Positions 10,429 to 19,201 are shown, counted from the stretch's first letter. The stretch is 64,000 nucleotides of DNA from Brevundimonas bullata (GCF_003350205.1 NZ_QLLC01000007.1:1-64000), one strand, 5' to 3'. Translations and numbers: made by a program. Notes: generated by a model from the sequence alone, not told the origin.

Positions 10429-10881
10429 CTACCTCTTGCCGTAAAGGGCCTTCGCCCGCGTTTCGAAACAGTGGATCAGCTTGTCGACCGCACGATCAAA
10501 GTTGGCGTGCAGCATCATGTCCAGCATCCGCGATTTGAAGGCGAAGTCGATGAAGAACTCCAGCCGCGTCCCTTCGGGATGGGGGTGAAACTCCCAGCGG
10601 TTCTTCAGATGCTTGAACGGGCCGCGGATCAGACCGACCTCGACCTTGGGCGCGTGGATGTCATGCCGGACCCAGGTCGAGAACCGCTCGCTCAGGAAGG
10701 CGAAGCCCACGCCCGCCTCGGCGTCAAGCAGGCGGACGCCCGGCGCCTCCTCGCGCTTGTTCCACACGCGCATGGATGTGATCCACGGCACGAAGGCCGG
10801 ATAGGACTCTACGTCCGCGACCAGGCTCGCCAGTTGCTCGGGCGCATAGGGAAGAATGCGCGTAACGCGATGGACCGCCAT
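10429..10881 (-). CDS. COQ10/RatA-like START-domain protein
   Basis: 150 residues, a single polyketide-cyclase/START-like domain. The opening MAVHRVTRILPYAPEQLASLV, the FVPWITSMRVW segment and the WEFHPHPEGTRLEFFIDFAFKS region fit the COQ10/RatA family, which covers mitochondrial Coq10, a ubiquinone-binding chaperone, and E. coli RatA. In alphaproteobacteria the gene commonly follows lipA, as here (seven bases between them). A role in ubiquinone delivery to the respiratory chain is the family inference; a toxin role is less likely in this context. Confidence 0.88.
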   Translation of the reverse strand: MAVHRVTRILPYAPEQLASLVADVESYPAFVPWITSMRVWNKREEAPGVRLLDAEAGVGFAFLSERFSTWVRHDIHAPKVEVGLIRGPFKHLKNRWEFHPHPEGTRLEFFIDFAFKSRMLDMMLHANFDRAVDKLIHCFETRAKALYGKR

Positions 10882-10888
10882 TCAGGGC

Positions 10889-11860
10889 TTAGCGGGCCGA
10901 ACGGCCTGCCTGGGCCTGACGCGCAGCCTTCAGGCGGGCGAAGTCGTCCCCGGCGTGGTGCGACGACCGCGTCAACGGCGACGACGACACCATCAGGAAG
11001 CCCTTGGCGCGAGCGATGGCCTCATAGGCCTTGAACTCTTCCGGCGTGACGAAGCGGTCGATGGCGGCGTGCTTGCGCGTCGGCTGGAGGTACTGGCCGA
11101 TGGTGATGAAGTCGACGCCGGCGGAACGCATGTCGTCCATCACCTGCATGACCTCTTCCTTGGTCTCGCCCAGGCCGACCATGATGCCGGACTTGGTGAA
11201 CTGGTTCGGGTCGCGCTCCTTGACCATCTGCAACAGGCGCAAGGAGTGGAAGTAGCGGGCGCCGGGGCGGATCTTCAGATAGAGGCGCGGAACAGTCTCG
11301 AGGTTGTGATTGAAGACGTCGGGCGTGGCGTCGATCATCACCTCGGCCGCGCCGTCCTTGCGCAGGAAGTCGGGCGTCAGAATCTCGATGGTGGTGTTGG
11401 GCGCCTGAATGCGGATCTGGCGCACCACCTCGGCGAAGTGGGCGGCGCCGCCGTCGGCCACGTCGTCACGGTCCACCGAGGTGATGACCACGTGGTTCAG
11501 ACCCATCTGCTGCACGGCCAGGCCGACCTTGGCCGGCTCTTCCGGGTCCAGGGCCTGCGGCAAGCCGGTCTTGACGTTGCAGAAGGCACAGGCCCGCGTG
11601 CAGGTGTCGCCCATGATCATCAGGGTGGCGTGCTTCTGGCTCCAGCACTCGCCGATGTTGGGACAGGCCGCCTCTTCGCAGACCGTCACCAGACCCTTGG
11701 AGCGAACAATCTCCCGGGTCGCATTATATTGGCCCGAGCCGGGCGCCTTGACGCGCAGCCAGTCAGGCTTCTTCAGCACCGCCGATTCCGGGCGGTTCTG
11801 TTTTTCCGGGTGACGCAGCTCTGAAGGCTTCTTCGTCAGGGTGTCGATCAGCGTGACCAT
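10889..11860 (-). CDS. lipA: lipoyl synthase
   Basis: 323 residues, a radical SAM enzyme inserting two sulfurs into octanoyl-protein to make lipoyl groups. Both iron-sulfur cluster motifs are present: the auxiliary cluster [12 protein letters not shown] (C61, C66, C72) and the radical [11 protein letters not shown] (C87, C91, C94). The conserved C-terminal Arg-Ser-Ser pattern ([12 protein letters not shown]) supplies the serine ligand of the auxiliary cluster. Its substrates in this window are the lipoyl domains of PdhB and PdhC. It heads the probable operon lipA-coq10-lhgO and is divergent from the acyl-activating enzyme gene. Confidence 0.98.
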   Translation of the reverse strand: MVTLIDTLTKKPSELRHPEKQNRPESAVLKKPDWLRVKAPGSGQYNATREIVRSKGLVTVCEEAACPNIGECWSQKHATLMIMGDTCTRACAFCNVKTGLPQALDPEEPAKVGLAVQQMGLNHVVITSVDRDDVADGGAAHFAEVVRQIRIQAPNTTIEILTPDFLRKDGAAEVMIDATPDVFNHNLETVPRLYLKIRPGARYFHSLRLLQMVKERDPNQFTKSGIMVGLGETKEEVMQVMDDMRSAGVDFITIGQYLQPTRKHAAIDRFVTPEEFKAYEAIARAKGFLMVSSSPLTRSSHHAGDDFARLKAARQAQAGRSAR

Positions 11861-11946
11861 AGCCGGCGGTCGGGCTCCTGTGCAGAAGGGCGGTATGTCG
11901 GCTTTCCGACCGCCGATGGCAAGCCACAGACGGTTTCAGTGATGGA

Positions 11947-11994
11947 GATGCGACGTTCACGCGACGTTACGCATCTTTTCAAGGCGACCTTACG
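11947..11994. repeat. short phased repeats and inverted repeat in lipA / acyl-CoA synthetase divergent region
   Basis: Within the 198-bp divergent gap the motif GCGACGTT(C)ACG occurs at 11950 and 11961, with a one-mismatch copy GCGACCTTACG at 11984. The starts are spaced 11 and 23 bases, about one and two helical turns. The first two copies sit between a 6-bp inverted repeat, GATGCG (11947-11952) and CGCATC (11970-11975). This looks like a regulator-binding site, but the regulator is unknown. Confidence 0.35.
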
Positions 11995-12058
11995 TCACTA
12001 GGTTCCGGCCTCTTGTAACCGAGAGAGCCGTCTCAGAGCTCTCCGAAGGAGGACGTGC

Positions 12059-13615
12059 TTGCGGGCTGCCCTGGACCCCAAGGTCTATGACGAATCCCTG
12101 TTCGACGCGCTGATCGATGCGCGCGCCCGCTATGGCGACAAGGAGATCCTGGAAGACCAGGATCGTCATCCCCTGACCTATACCGGCCTGATCCGCGCCG
12201 CCTTCGTGCTGGGGCGCAAGATCGCCGCCATGACCCAGCCGGGCGAGCGCGTCGGCGTTCTGCTGCCGTCCAGCGCGGGCGTGGTCGTGACCTTCTTCGG
12301 CCTGCACGCCTTTGGGCGGGTGCCGGTCATGCTGAACTTCACCTCGGGCGAAGCCAATCTGAAGGCGGCGCTGAAGACGGCGGGCGTCACCAAGATCCTG
12401 TCGGCCAAGCGGTTCGTCACCCAGGCCAAGCTGGACGACCTGATGACGGCCCTGGGCGAAGTCGCCGAGATCATCTGGCTGGACGACGTGCGCAAGACCA
12501 TCGGCCTGGCTGACAAGCTGTACGGTCTCAGCGCCGGCATGGCCCCGCGCCGCTTCCGCGTGAAGACCGATCCCGATTCGCCGGGCGTGGTCCTGTTCAC
12601 CTCCGGCAGCTTCGGCGCGCCCAAGGGCGTGGTGTTGAGCCAGCGCAATCTGGTCGCCAACGCCCGCCAGGTCGCTGCCCATATCGAACTGAAGCCCGAA
12701 TGGGTGATGTTCAACCCGCTGCCGACCTTCCACTCCCTGGGCCTGACGGGCGGGGTTCTGCTGCCGCTGCTGCAAGGGATGAAGGCGTTCGAATACCCCT
12801 CGCCCCTGCACGCCAAGCAGATCACCGACCTGCTGCCCCAGGTGAAGGCCTCGATCCTGTTCGCGACCGACACCTTCCTGAACCAGTACGCGCGTGTGGC
12901 CGAGCCGGACGATTTCACCACCCTGCAATTCGTCGTCGCCGGCGCCGAAAAGGTCCGCGACGAGACGCGTCAGATGTTCAACACCAAGTTCGGCGGCGTG
13001 GAACTGCTGGAAGGCTATGGCGCGACCGAGGCGGCGCCCGTCGTCGCCGTGAACCACCCCGACCGCAACCGCCCCGGCACGGTCGGCCAGATCATGCCCG
13101 GCATGGAATATCGCCTGGACACGGTTCCGGGCATCGAGGGCGGCGGCCAGCTGTTCCTGCGCGGGCCCAATGTCATGGCCGGCTATATCTCGCCGAACGA
13201 TCCCAAGGGCATAGAGCCGCTGGCGGGCGGCTGGCATGACACCGGCGACATCGTCGACATCGACGACGAGGGCTACATCACCATCCTCGGACGGGTGAAG
13301 CGCTTCGCCAAGCTCGGCGGCGAGATGGTGTCCTTGCTGGCGGTCGAGGACATGGCCGGCGCCGTCTGGCCCGACAACCGCCACGCGGCGGTCTCGGTGC
13401 CGGACAGCAAGAGGGGCGAACGTCTGATCCTGGTCACAGACCACGAAGGTGCGGCCTCGGCCGAGCTGTCGGAGTGGGCGCGCGACAACGGCGCACCCGA
13501 ACTGGCGGTGCCGAAAAAGATCATCAAGATCGCCGTCATTCCGGTCCTGGGCACTGGCAAGACCGACTATGTCGCCATCCAGAAGCTGGTCGAGGACGCC
13601 CTGAAAGCCGTCTGA
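12059..13615 (+). CDS. AMP-binding acyl-activating enzyme, Aas C-terminal-domain-like
   Basis: 518 residues, an adenylate-forming enzyme of the acyl-CoA/acyl-ACP synthetase superfamily. The P-loop reads LFTSGSFGAPKGV, with Phe where Ser, Thr or Glu is usual; later motifs are GYGATEAAPV, WHDTGDI, GRVKRFAKLGGE and the catalytic lysine in GTGKTDYVAI. Length and motifs resemble the synthetase half of E. coli Aas, but the acyltransferase half is absent. The start is TTG, chosen because AAGGAGGA lies seven bases before it and no better start is in frame nearby. It stands alone, divergent from lipA. A role in recycling or activating fatty acids for lipid synthesis is inferred; the exact acyl acceptor (CoA or ACP) cannot be told. 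Confidence 0.85.
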   Translation: MRAALDPKVYDESLFDALIDARARYGDKEILEDQDRHPLTYTGLIRAAFVLGRKIAAMTQPGERVGVLLPSSAGVVVTFFGLHAFGRVPVMLNFTSGEANLKAALKTAGVTKILSAKRFVTQAKLDDLMTALGEVAEIIWLDDVRKTIGLADKLYGLSAGMAPRRFRVKTDPDSPGVVLFTSGSFGAPKGVVLSQRNLVANARQVAAHIELKPEWVMFNPLPTFHSLGLTGGVLLPLLQGMKAFEYPSPLHAKQITDLLPQVKASILFATDTFLNQYARVAEPDDFTTLQFVVAGAEKVRDETRQMFNTKFGGVELLEGYGATEAAPVVAVNHPDRNRPGTVGQIMPGMEYRLDTVPGIEGGGQLFLRGPNVMAGYISPNDPKGIEPLAGGWHDTGDIVDIDDEGYITILGRVKRFAKLGGEMVSLLAVEDMAGAVWPDNRHAAVSVPDSKRGERLILVTDHEGAASAELSEWARDNGAPELAVPKKIIKIAVIPVLGTGKTDYVAIQKLVEDALKAV

Positions 13616-13722
13616 TCAGGACGGCTTGCAGAGCGCACAGCTTCGCCTAACCTCCGCCTTTGCGCGCTGCGTCGGTCCAGTCCCTGGACCTGACGGACAG
13701 GCGTGATCGGGAGGAAAAAAGA

Positions 13723-14142
13723 ATGGCGAGTGCAGCGTCGCTTTCGAGCTGGGCCCCGCGTTTCCAGAGCATTCTGCGGATCGTGGCCGGTCTGCTGATC
13801 CTGCAGCATGGCGCGCAGAAGATCCTGGGCTTCCCGCCCGGCGGCCAGGGCGGCGGCTTTGACGTCTCCAGCCTGTCCACGCTGGCCGGTTGGTCCGGCC
13901 CGATCGAACTGGTCGGCGGCGTCCTGATCGTGCTGGGTCTGTTCAGCCGCCCGACCGCCTTCATCCTGTCCGGCTTCACCGCCGTGGCCTACTGGATGGT
14001 GCACGCGCCGCAGAGCCCATATCCGATCAACAATGGGGGCGAGCTGGCGGCGCTCTACTGCTTTGTCTTCCTGTATCTGTTCTTCGCGGGCCCCGGTCCG
14101 ATCGCCCTGGACAGCATGATGCGCGGCGGTCGTCGCCGCTGA
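13723..14142 (+). CDS. DoxX family membrane protein
   Basis: 139 residues with four predicted membrane segments, the DoxX topology. QHGAQKILGFPPGG after the first segment and PIELVGGVLIVLGLFSRPTAF are typical of the family. The start is the ATG preceded by GGGAGG at seven-base spacing, not an upstream in-frame TTG. Family members are poorly defined integral membrane proteins, some subunits of quinone oxidoreductases, some linked to redox stress. It converges with the dioxygenase-like gene 21 bases downstream. Confidence 0.92.
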   Translation: MASAASLSSWAPRFQSILRIVAGLLILQHGAQKILGFPPGGQGGGFDVSSLSTLAGWSGPIELVGGVLIVLGLFSRPTAFILSGFTAVAYWMVHAPQSPYPINNGGELAALYCFVFLYLFFAGPGPIALDSMMRGGRRR

Positions 14143-14163
14143 CCGATCAGATCGGCGCCTGGA

Positions 14164-14919
14164 TCAGCCGATCCGGGCGCCGGTCATCGAGATCGAACCG
14201 CCCTCGATGGCGTCGGTAAAGAAGCTGACCGCCTCGCCCGGCGCCTGCTGGGCCGCGACGTAGAGCAGCGGCAGATAGTGCTCGTCGGTCGGCACGCTGA
14301 GCTGGGCCTCCTCGGCCAGGTTCACCCAGTCGATAAGAGCGTCGTGGTTCCCGGCGACAAAGGCCCGCTTCACCGCCTCGTTGAAATCTACGGCCCAGGC
14401 ATAGGGCTCGCCGCCCGCACGCTTCCACGTTCGCAGATTGTGCACGAAGTCGCCCGACCCGGCGATGAGGACGCCTTCGTCCCGCAGAGGCCGCAGCGCC
14501 TTCGCCAGCTCATAATGACCGCGCGCATCCAGCGTCCGATCCAGCGACAGCTGGACGATGGGCACATCGGCCTCGGGCCAGACATGGGCCAGAACCGACC
14601 ATGTGCCATGATCCAACCCCCATTGAGTCGTCGCTTGCGCGCCGGTCAGTTCCGCCACCCGAGCCGCCAGCGAGGGCGACCCGGGCGCGGGATACTGCAT
14701 GGCGTGAAGTTCAGGCGGGAAGCCCCCGAAATCATGAATGGTTTCCGGCTGCTCCTGCGCCGTCACCGCCAGCCCGCGCGTCTCCCAGTGGGCCGAGATC
14801 ATGACCACGCCCCTGGGCTTGCCGATCTGCTCTCCCAGCGCGCGCCAGGCGTCGGCATAGGGTCCGCCCAGAGCGTTCATCGGAGAACCGTGGCCAAAAA
14901 AGACGGCGGGCTGGCGCAT
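14164..14919 (-). CDS. DODA-type extradiol ring-opening dioxygenase (YgiD-like)
   Basis: 251 residues. It matches the LigB/DODA family of extradiol dioxygenases: FGHGSPMNAL at the N-terminus, ISAHWETRG and WGLDHGTWSVL provide the three His metal ligands, and GSGDFVHNLR lies in the second half. E. coli YgiD and plant DODA cleave DOPA; other bacterial substrates are unknown. The start is the ATG giving MRQPAVFFGHGSP; an upstream in-frame ATG would add 13 residues with no family counterpart. It lies four bases after wrbA on the same strand, so it is probably in the wrbA operon, consistent with handling aromatic or quinone compounds. Confidence 0.92.
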   Translation of the reverse strand: MRQPAVFFGHGSPMNALGGPYADAWRALGEQIGKPRGVVMISAHWETRGLAVTAQEQPETIHDFGGFPPELHAMQYPAPGSPSLAARVAELTGAQATTQWGLDHGTWSVLAHVWPEADVPIVQLSLDRTLDARGHYELAKALRPLRDEGVLIAGSGDFVHNLRTWKRAGGEPYAWAVDFNEAVKRAFVAGNHDALIDWVNLAEEAQLSVPTDEHYLPLLYVAAQQAPGEAVSFFTDAIEGGSISMTGARIG

Positions 14920-14923
14920 GATC

Positions 14924-15526
14924 CTAACCGTGCAGCTTCTTGGCGATTTCCGCCACATGCTGACCCTGGAAGCGGGCTCCGTCCAGTTCGTTCGGGCTGG
15001 GCATGCGCGAGCCGTCGCCCTTGGTCAGGGTGGTGGCGCCATAGGGGGTGCCGCCGGTGATCTCGTCCATGTTCATCTGACCGGCGAAGGAATACGGCAG
15101 ACCGACCACCACCATGCCCTGGTGCATGAAGTAGTTGTGCAGGCCGGCGAAGGTGGTTTCCTGACCGCCGTGCTGGGTCGCCGAGGCGCTGAACGCGCTG
15201 CCGACCTTGCCGATCAACTTGCCCTGCCCCCACAGACCGCCGGTCTGGTCGAGGAAGGCGCGCATCTGCGACGCGGCGGTGCCGAAGCGGGTTCCGGCGC
15301 CCAGGATGATGGCGTCGTAGTCGGCCAGTTGGTTCACCTCGGCGATCGGCGCGACCTGATCCATCTTGTAGCCTGACGCCTTGGCCAGCTCGGCAGGCAC
15401 GGTTTCCGGCACGCGCTTGATGTCCACGACAGCGCCTTCGACGCTGCGCGCGCCCTCGGCGACAGCTTCGGCCATCTGCTCGATGTGGCCATAGGTCGAG
15501 TGATAGAGGACGAGAATCTTGGGCAT
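14924..15526 (-). CDS. wrbA: NAD(P)H:quinone oxidoreductase, WrbA type
   Basis: 200 residues, the length of WrbA, a flavodoxin-like FMN enzyme that reduces quinones by two electrons and so avoids semiquinone radicals. Signatures are [18 protein letters not shown] (FMN phosphate loop), [41 protein letters not shown] and [22 protein letters not shown]. The start is the ATG preceded by GGAG at six bases. The upstream 26 residues of the open frame are read through an operator-like palindrome and are not coding. The dioxygenase gene follows. Regulation by a quinone or electrophile sensor is suggested by the palindrome at the promoter. Confidence 0.96.
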   Translation of the reverse strand: MPKILVLYHSTYGHIEQMAEAVAEGARSVEGAVVDIKRVPETVPAELAKASGYKMDQVAPIAEVNQLADYDAIILGAGTRFGTAASQMRAFLDQTGGLWGQGKLIGKVGSAFSASATQHGGQETTFAGLHNYFMHQGMVVVGLPYSFAGQMNMDEITGGTPYGATTLTKGDGSRMPSPNELDGARFQGQHVAEIAKKLHG

Positions 15527-15535
15527 CAAACGCTC

Positions 15536-15585
15536 CGCTAAATCTGACTGATACAAAAGCAACTGCATCAGTGTCTGATTTAGCG
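15536..15585. promoter_or_regulatory. nested inverted repeat, probable operator of wrbA
   Basis: Two concentric inverted repeats lie just before wrbA. The outer arms CGCTAAATC (15536-15544) and GATTTAGCG (15577-15585) are perfect complements. The inner arms ACTGATACA (15547-15555) and TGCATCAGT (15564-15572) match at 8 of 9. The site ends ten bases before the wrbA start codon, so a bound dimer would block transcription or translation. No regulator gene is adjacent. Confidence 0.6.
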
Positions 15586-15614
15586 AGATGTTGCGACGCC
15601 GCAAGCCCCGGCGG

Positions 15615-16082
15615 TCAAATTTCCATGCGATGCGCCAAGGGGCAGACCCGGTCGTAGAAGGCCTGCGTCGCGGGCGCGCGCCCCCCGTGCGACAGGATGA
15701 AGCGATGCTCGACCACCATGGCCTGCTGTTCGATGTTCAGACCGCTCCAGGCGCACAGGTCGTCCAGCGGATAGGCGTAGGCGGCGGGGCCGTCGCCCGC
15801 CCGAAGCTTGCTCATCAGCAGGTTCAGACCGTTCTGCGCCTGCCAGACATGGACCAGTTCATGAACGAAGACGGCCTGGGTACGCAGCGCCGTGCGCGAC
15901 AGATCCGGCTCCAGCGTCTTTTTCGGCCAGACGATCCAGTCGCGACCGAACCAGCGCCCCGGCACAAAGGCCCGGTCGAACGGCCAGGGCGAGGCCAGGA
16001 AGCGTATGTCGTCCAGCCTCAGCGCTGCGCCGAACACCTCGCGCGCCAGCGCCGCCTCACCGTCCGCCAGCGGCCGTATCAT
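15615..16082 (-). CDS. HExxH-containing protein (vgr-related/DUF4157-like), unknown function
   Basis: 155 residues. The one strong motif is [15 protein letters not shown] in the middle, an HExxH zinc-binding pattern followed by xWQ, similar to the HELxHVxQ of small metallopeptidase-like domains often annotated as vgr-related or DUF4157-like. No signal peptide is evident. The start is the ATG giving [12 protein letters not shown], which overlaps the 3' end of the VanY-like gene by 26 bases, implying translational coupling. A cell-envelope role beside the carboxypeptidase is possible. Whether it is an active peptidase is unknown: a clear third zinc ligand is not obvious, although E or H residues downstream (VVEHRF) could serve. 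Confidence 0.78.
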   Translation of the reverse strand: MIRPLADGEAALAREVFGAALRLDDIRFLASPWPFDRAFVPGRWFGRDWIVWPKKTLEPDLSRTALRTQAVFVHELVHVWQAQNGLNLLMSKLRAGDGPAAYAYPLDDLCAWSGLNIEQQAMVVEHRFILSHGGRAPATQAFYDRVCPLAHRMEI

Positions 16083-16920
16083 CGCCAATCCATTCCCAAT
16101 GCCAGGGTTCGAACACATAGGGGGTGAAGCCGAAACGGGAAGCATTGGCCACCAGCCAGCGGTAGGCCGGGCCTTCCGCCATGTGGCGGCGGCTCAAAGG
16201 ATCGGTCGAATCCACCCCCATGCCCTCGACATGGCCGACGTGGATATCAATGGCGGTTCCGGTCCGGTGCGGCGAACAGACGGCGCGGCGCAGGCCGTCG
16301 CAGTTCCCTTGTGCGGCGCATCGTGCGGCGTCGGCCTCTGGGTCACGGAAGCCCGAGAAGATCTGCATCAGTTCGGGATCGGCGGCGATGGCGGGAACCT
16401 CGGCGCGGGCGGCGGCGGCCATGCGACGATAGGCGTCCAGCACGTCGCGGCGCAGCAGACGCGTCATCCGCTCGGCATGCTCTTCCTGCGGCGACAGATA
16501 GGCCAGCAGGCTGATGGGCGGCGGCTCGGGGCACTCCCCCCTTACCCGCGCCATGACGAAGGGGCGCCGTTCCTGCCACAGACCCCGAAACACCTGAAAG
16601 GTCGGTTGGTCGAACCGGCCCGTCGCCATCAGCCCATAGCGCGCCTGAAACCCGGCCAGGGCCTCGGCGAAGGCGGGCGACGCCGGATCACACGGCGACC
16701 CGATCTCCCGCTGAATCAGGGGCGTATAGGTCTCCCATCCCCACTCCGCCGATCCGAACGGCGACCATTCCAGGGTATAGAGCGAAATGCCGTTGGCCTG
16801 GGCCGCATTGTCCCAGGCGTTGGTGGGCCGGTCGCAAATCTGGGCATCGGCCTTCGCCACTCCGGCGCCGCCGAGCGCTGCAAGAACCACTGCAGCAAGG
16901 ATCGCAAATCGCACTGACAT
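16057..16920 (-). CDS. VanY-type D-alanyl-D-alanine carboxypeptidase, exported
   Basis: 287 residues. The start chosen gives MSVRFAILAAVVLAALGGAG, a classical signal peptide; the open frame extends 74 codons further upstream without family sequence. The C-terminal half carries the peptidase M15B motifs: SPHRTGTAIDIHVGH (SxHxxGxAxD zinc site) and EPWHWEW (the conserved W-H-W-E). An N-terminal module of about 120 residues contains FQARYGLMATGRFDQPTF, like a peptidoglycan-binding repeat. It probably trims D-Ala from peptidoglycan stems in the periplasm. It overlaps the following HExxH gene and is divergent from the MFS transporter gene. Confidence 0.88.
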   Translation of the reverse strand: MSVRFAILAAVVLAALGGAGVAKADAQICDRPTNAWDNAAQANGISLYTLEWSPFGSAEWGWETYTPLIQREIGSPCDPASPAFAEALAGFQARYGLMATGRFDQPTFQVFRGLWQERRPFVMARVRGECPEPPPISLLAYLSPQEEHAERMTRLLRRDVLDAYRRMAAAARAEVPAIAADPELMQIFSGFRDPEADAARCAAQGNCDGLRRAVCSPHRTGTAIDIHVGHVEGMGVDSTDPLSRRHMAEGPAYRWLVANASRFGFTPYVFEPWHWEWIGDDTAAGGR

Positions 16921-17017
16921 GGCGCCAGCAGGCCTCAGCTTGCCGGGAACCGCAAGGGCGTCTTCGCCTGTTCGCAGAAAACCGGCATGGTGAAGCTGCG
17001 GCCGACTCAGGCCGACC

Positions 17018-18397
17018 ATGTTCGGACGCCTGATGTCATCTGTTGCCGCCGCTGACGCACCTCGCCGTTCCAATGCTGTTCTGGCCGCCTTTTCCGGGCC
17101 ATGCCTGCCGCTGGCGGCTTTCGGCGTGGCCCTGCCCGTCACCCTGCCGGAGTTCTACGCCACGCACGTCGGGCTGGAGCTGGGCGTGGTGGCCGCCGTC
17201 TTCATGGCCGTGCGGCTGATCGACATCGTCTTCGACCCCTTCATCGGCTGGGGCATGGACAAGACCAAGACGCGGTTCGGCCGCTATCGTCCGTGGATGA
17301 TCGTCTCGACGCCCATTCTGATGCTGTCGGCGCTGATGATGTTCGTCCTGGTCCAGCCGGGCGCCGGACCCGCCTATCTGTTCGCCTGGTTGCTGGTCCT
17401 CTACCTCGGCTTCTCCATCGGCACCCTGGGCCAGCTGGGCTGGGCGGCGGTTCTGGCGCCGCAATACGACCAGCGTAGTCGCGTCTATGGCTGGTGGCAG
17501 GTGTTCAACATCATCGGCGTCATCCTGATCCTGATCCTGCCGACCCTGGTGGTGAAGACCGGCATCGGCGACTACGCCGACGGTGTGCGGATCATGGGCT
17601 GGGCCATCCTGATCGCCCTGCCCGTCACCATCGGCCTGGCCATGGTGGCCGTGCCCGAACCGATGAACGTCGGCGCCCCGCCACACGGTGGCCCCAAGGC
17701 CTATCTGGCCCTGTTCGGCATGAAGACGGTGCGCAAGCTGCTGATCGCCGACCTGCTTCTGGGCATTGCGCCGGGCATCACCGGCTCGCTGCTGTTCTTC
17801 TTCTTCGGCCAGATCAAGGGCTACGACCACACCCAGGCCTCGCTGTTCATGCTGTTCTATTTCGTGGCGGGGCTGGTCGGGGCGCCGATCTGGGCCTGGC
17901 TGGCGACCAGGATCGGCAAGGACAAGGCCCTGGCCGTCGCCAGCCTGATCTTCGCCGGCCTCTATATCGCCGCCACCCTGGTCCCCGGCGGCAACTTCGC
18001 CCTGACCGCCGTGGTCATGTTCATCGCCGGTCTACCCTATGCAGCGGGCCTGTTCCTGCTGCGAGCCATGATGGCGGACGCGGGCGACGAGGTTCGCCTG
18101 GAGACAGGCGTGGACCGCACCGGCCTGATGTTCTCCATCCTGTCGGCCACGACCAAGATCGGCCACGTCGTGGCGCTGATCCCTTACCTGATCCTGCAAT
18201 GGGTGGGGTTCAAGGCCCTGCCGGGACCTGAGGGCAACAGCGAGTTTTCGCTGCTGGCGCTGCAAATCCTGTTCATCGCCGTCCCGGGCCTGCTATTGGC
18301 CGCGACCGCCTGGGTGCTGAAGGGCTATCCTCTGACGCCCAAGCGCCACGATGAAATCCGCGAGGCCTTGGCTGCCCGCGACGCCGGGACCGCCTGA
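17018..18397 (+). CDS. MFS transporter, glycoside-pentoside-hexuronide/MelB-like
   Basis: 459 residues with about twelve membrane segments. The N-terminal IDIVFDPFIGWGMDKTKTRFGRYRPW is the loop 2-3 signature of the MFS_2/GPH cation symporters (DP.IG...D.T..R.GR.RP). The related downstream SLFMLFYFVAGLVGAPIWAWL and DEVRLETGVDRTGLMFSI are family-like. It likely imports a small solute with Na+ or H+; the substrate cannot be read from sequence. The mazG start follows its stop without any gap, so the two are cotranscribed. Confidence 0.9.
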   Translation: MFGRLMSSVAAADAPRRSNAVLAAFSGPCLPLAAFGVALPVTLPEFYATHVGLELGVVAAVFMAVRLIDIVFDPFIGWGMDKTKTRFGRYRPWMIVSTPILMLSALMMFVLVQPGAGPAYLFAWLLVLYLGFSIGTLGQLGWAAVLAPQYDQRSRVYGWWQVFNIIGVILILILPTLVVKTGIGDYADGVRIMGWAILIALPVTIGLAMVAVPEPMNVGAPPHGGPKAYLALFGMKTVRKLLIADLLLGIAPGITGSLLFFFFGQIKGYDHTQASLFMLFYFVAGLVGAPIWAWLATRIGKDKALAVASLIFAGLYIAATLVPGGNFALTAVVMFIAGLPYAAGLFLLRAMMADAGDEVRLETGVDRTGLMFSILSATTKIGHVVALIPYLILQWVGFKALPGPEGNSEFSLLALQILFIAVPGLLLAATAWVLKGYPLTPKRHDEIREALAARDAGTA

Positions 18398-19186
18398 ATG
18401 ACCCACTCCGTCGACCGCCTGAAAGAGATCATGGTTCGCCTGCGCGATCCGAACGGCGGTTGCCCCTGGGACGTCGAGCAGACCTTCGCGACCATCGCCC
18501 CCTACACGATCGAGGAGGCCTACGAGGTCGCGGACGCCATCGAGCGCGCCGACATGGAGGAGTTGAAGGTCGAACTGGGCGACCTGCTGTTTCAGGTCGT
18601 CTTCCACGCCCGCATGGCCGAGGAGGCTGGGCATTTCGCCTTTGACGACGTGGCCGACGCCATGGCGGACAAGCTGGTCCGCCGTCATCCTCACGTCTTT
18701 GGCGAGGAAGCCGCCAAGCCCAGCGGCTCGGCCCAGAAAGCCCGCTGGGAGGACATCAAGGCCGCCGAGCGTCAGGCCAAGGCGCAGCACGGCGTGCTGG
18801 ACGATGTTCCGGTCGGCCTGCCCGCCCTGACCCGCGCCGCCAAACTGACCAAGCGCGCGGGCCGCGTCGGCTTCGACTGGCCCTCGACCGACGAGGTCTT
18901 CGACAAGCTGGCCGAAGAGGTCGAGGAACTGCGTGTCGAGATCGCCGCCGGCGACAAGGACAAGGCGCGCGAGGAACTGGGCGACCTGCTGTTCGTCGTC
19001 GCCAATCTGGCCCGCAAGCTGGAGGTGGAACCCGAAGACGCCCTGCGCGCCGCCAACGCCAAATTCATCCGCCGCTTCGGCTTTATCGAAGCCGAACTGG
19101 CCAAGGACGGCCGCACCCCGGAACAGTCGAACCTGGCCGAGATGGACGCCCTGTGGGACGCCGCCAAGGCGGCGGAGAAGAGCTGA
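18398..19186 (+). CDS. mazG: nucleoside triphosphate pyrophosphohydrolase MazG
   Basis: 262 residues, the two-domain MazG form. Each half carries the all-alpha NTP pyrophosphatase pattern: EEAYEVADAIE with ELGDLLFQVVFHARM in the first, and EEVEELRVEI with ELGDLLFVVANLARK in the second. The N-terminal DPNGGCPWDVEQTF is the MazG signature. It hydrolyses canonical and damaged NTPs to NMP and pyrophosphate; in E. coli it lowers (p)ppGpp under stress. The ATG directly abuts the transporter stop (TGAATG). A palindromic repeat follows. Confidence 0.97.
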   Translation: MTHSVDRLKEIMVRLRDPNGGCPWDVEQTFATIAPYTIEEAYEVADAIERADMEELKVELGDLLFQVVFHARMAEEAGHFAFDDVADAMADKLVRRHPHVFGEEAAKPSGSAQKARWEDIKAAERQAKAQHGVLDDVPVGLPALTRAAKLTKRAGRVGFDWPSTDEVFDKLAEEVEELRVEIAAGDKDKAREELGDLLFVVANLARKLEVEPEDALRAANAKFIRRFGFIEAELAKDGRTPEQSNLAEMDALWDAAKAAEKS

Positions 19187-19201
19187 TTCACCTGCCGTGC
19201 T

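Noticed and set aside
16921-17142. A 74-residue extension upstream of the VanY-like gene
   Set aside because: It would bury a clean signal peptide and runs into the divergent transporter gene.
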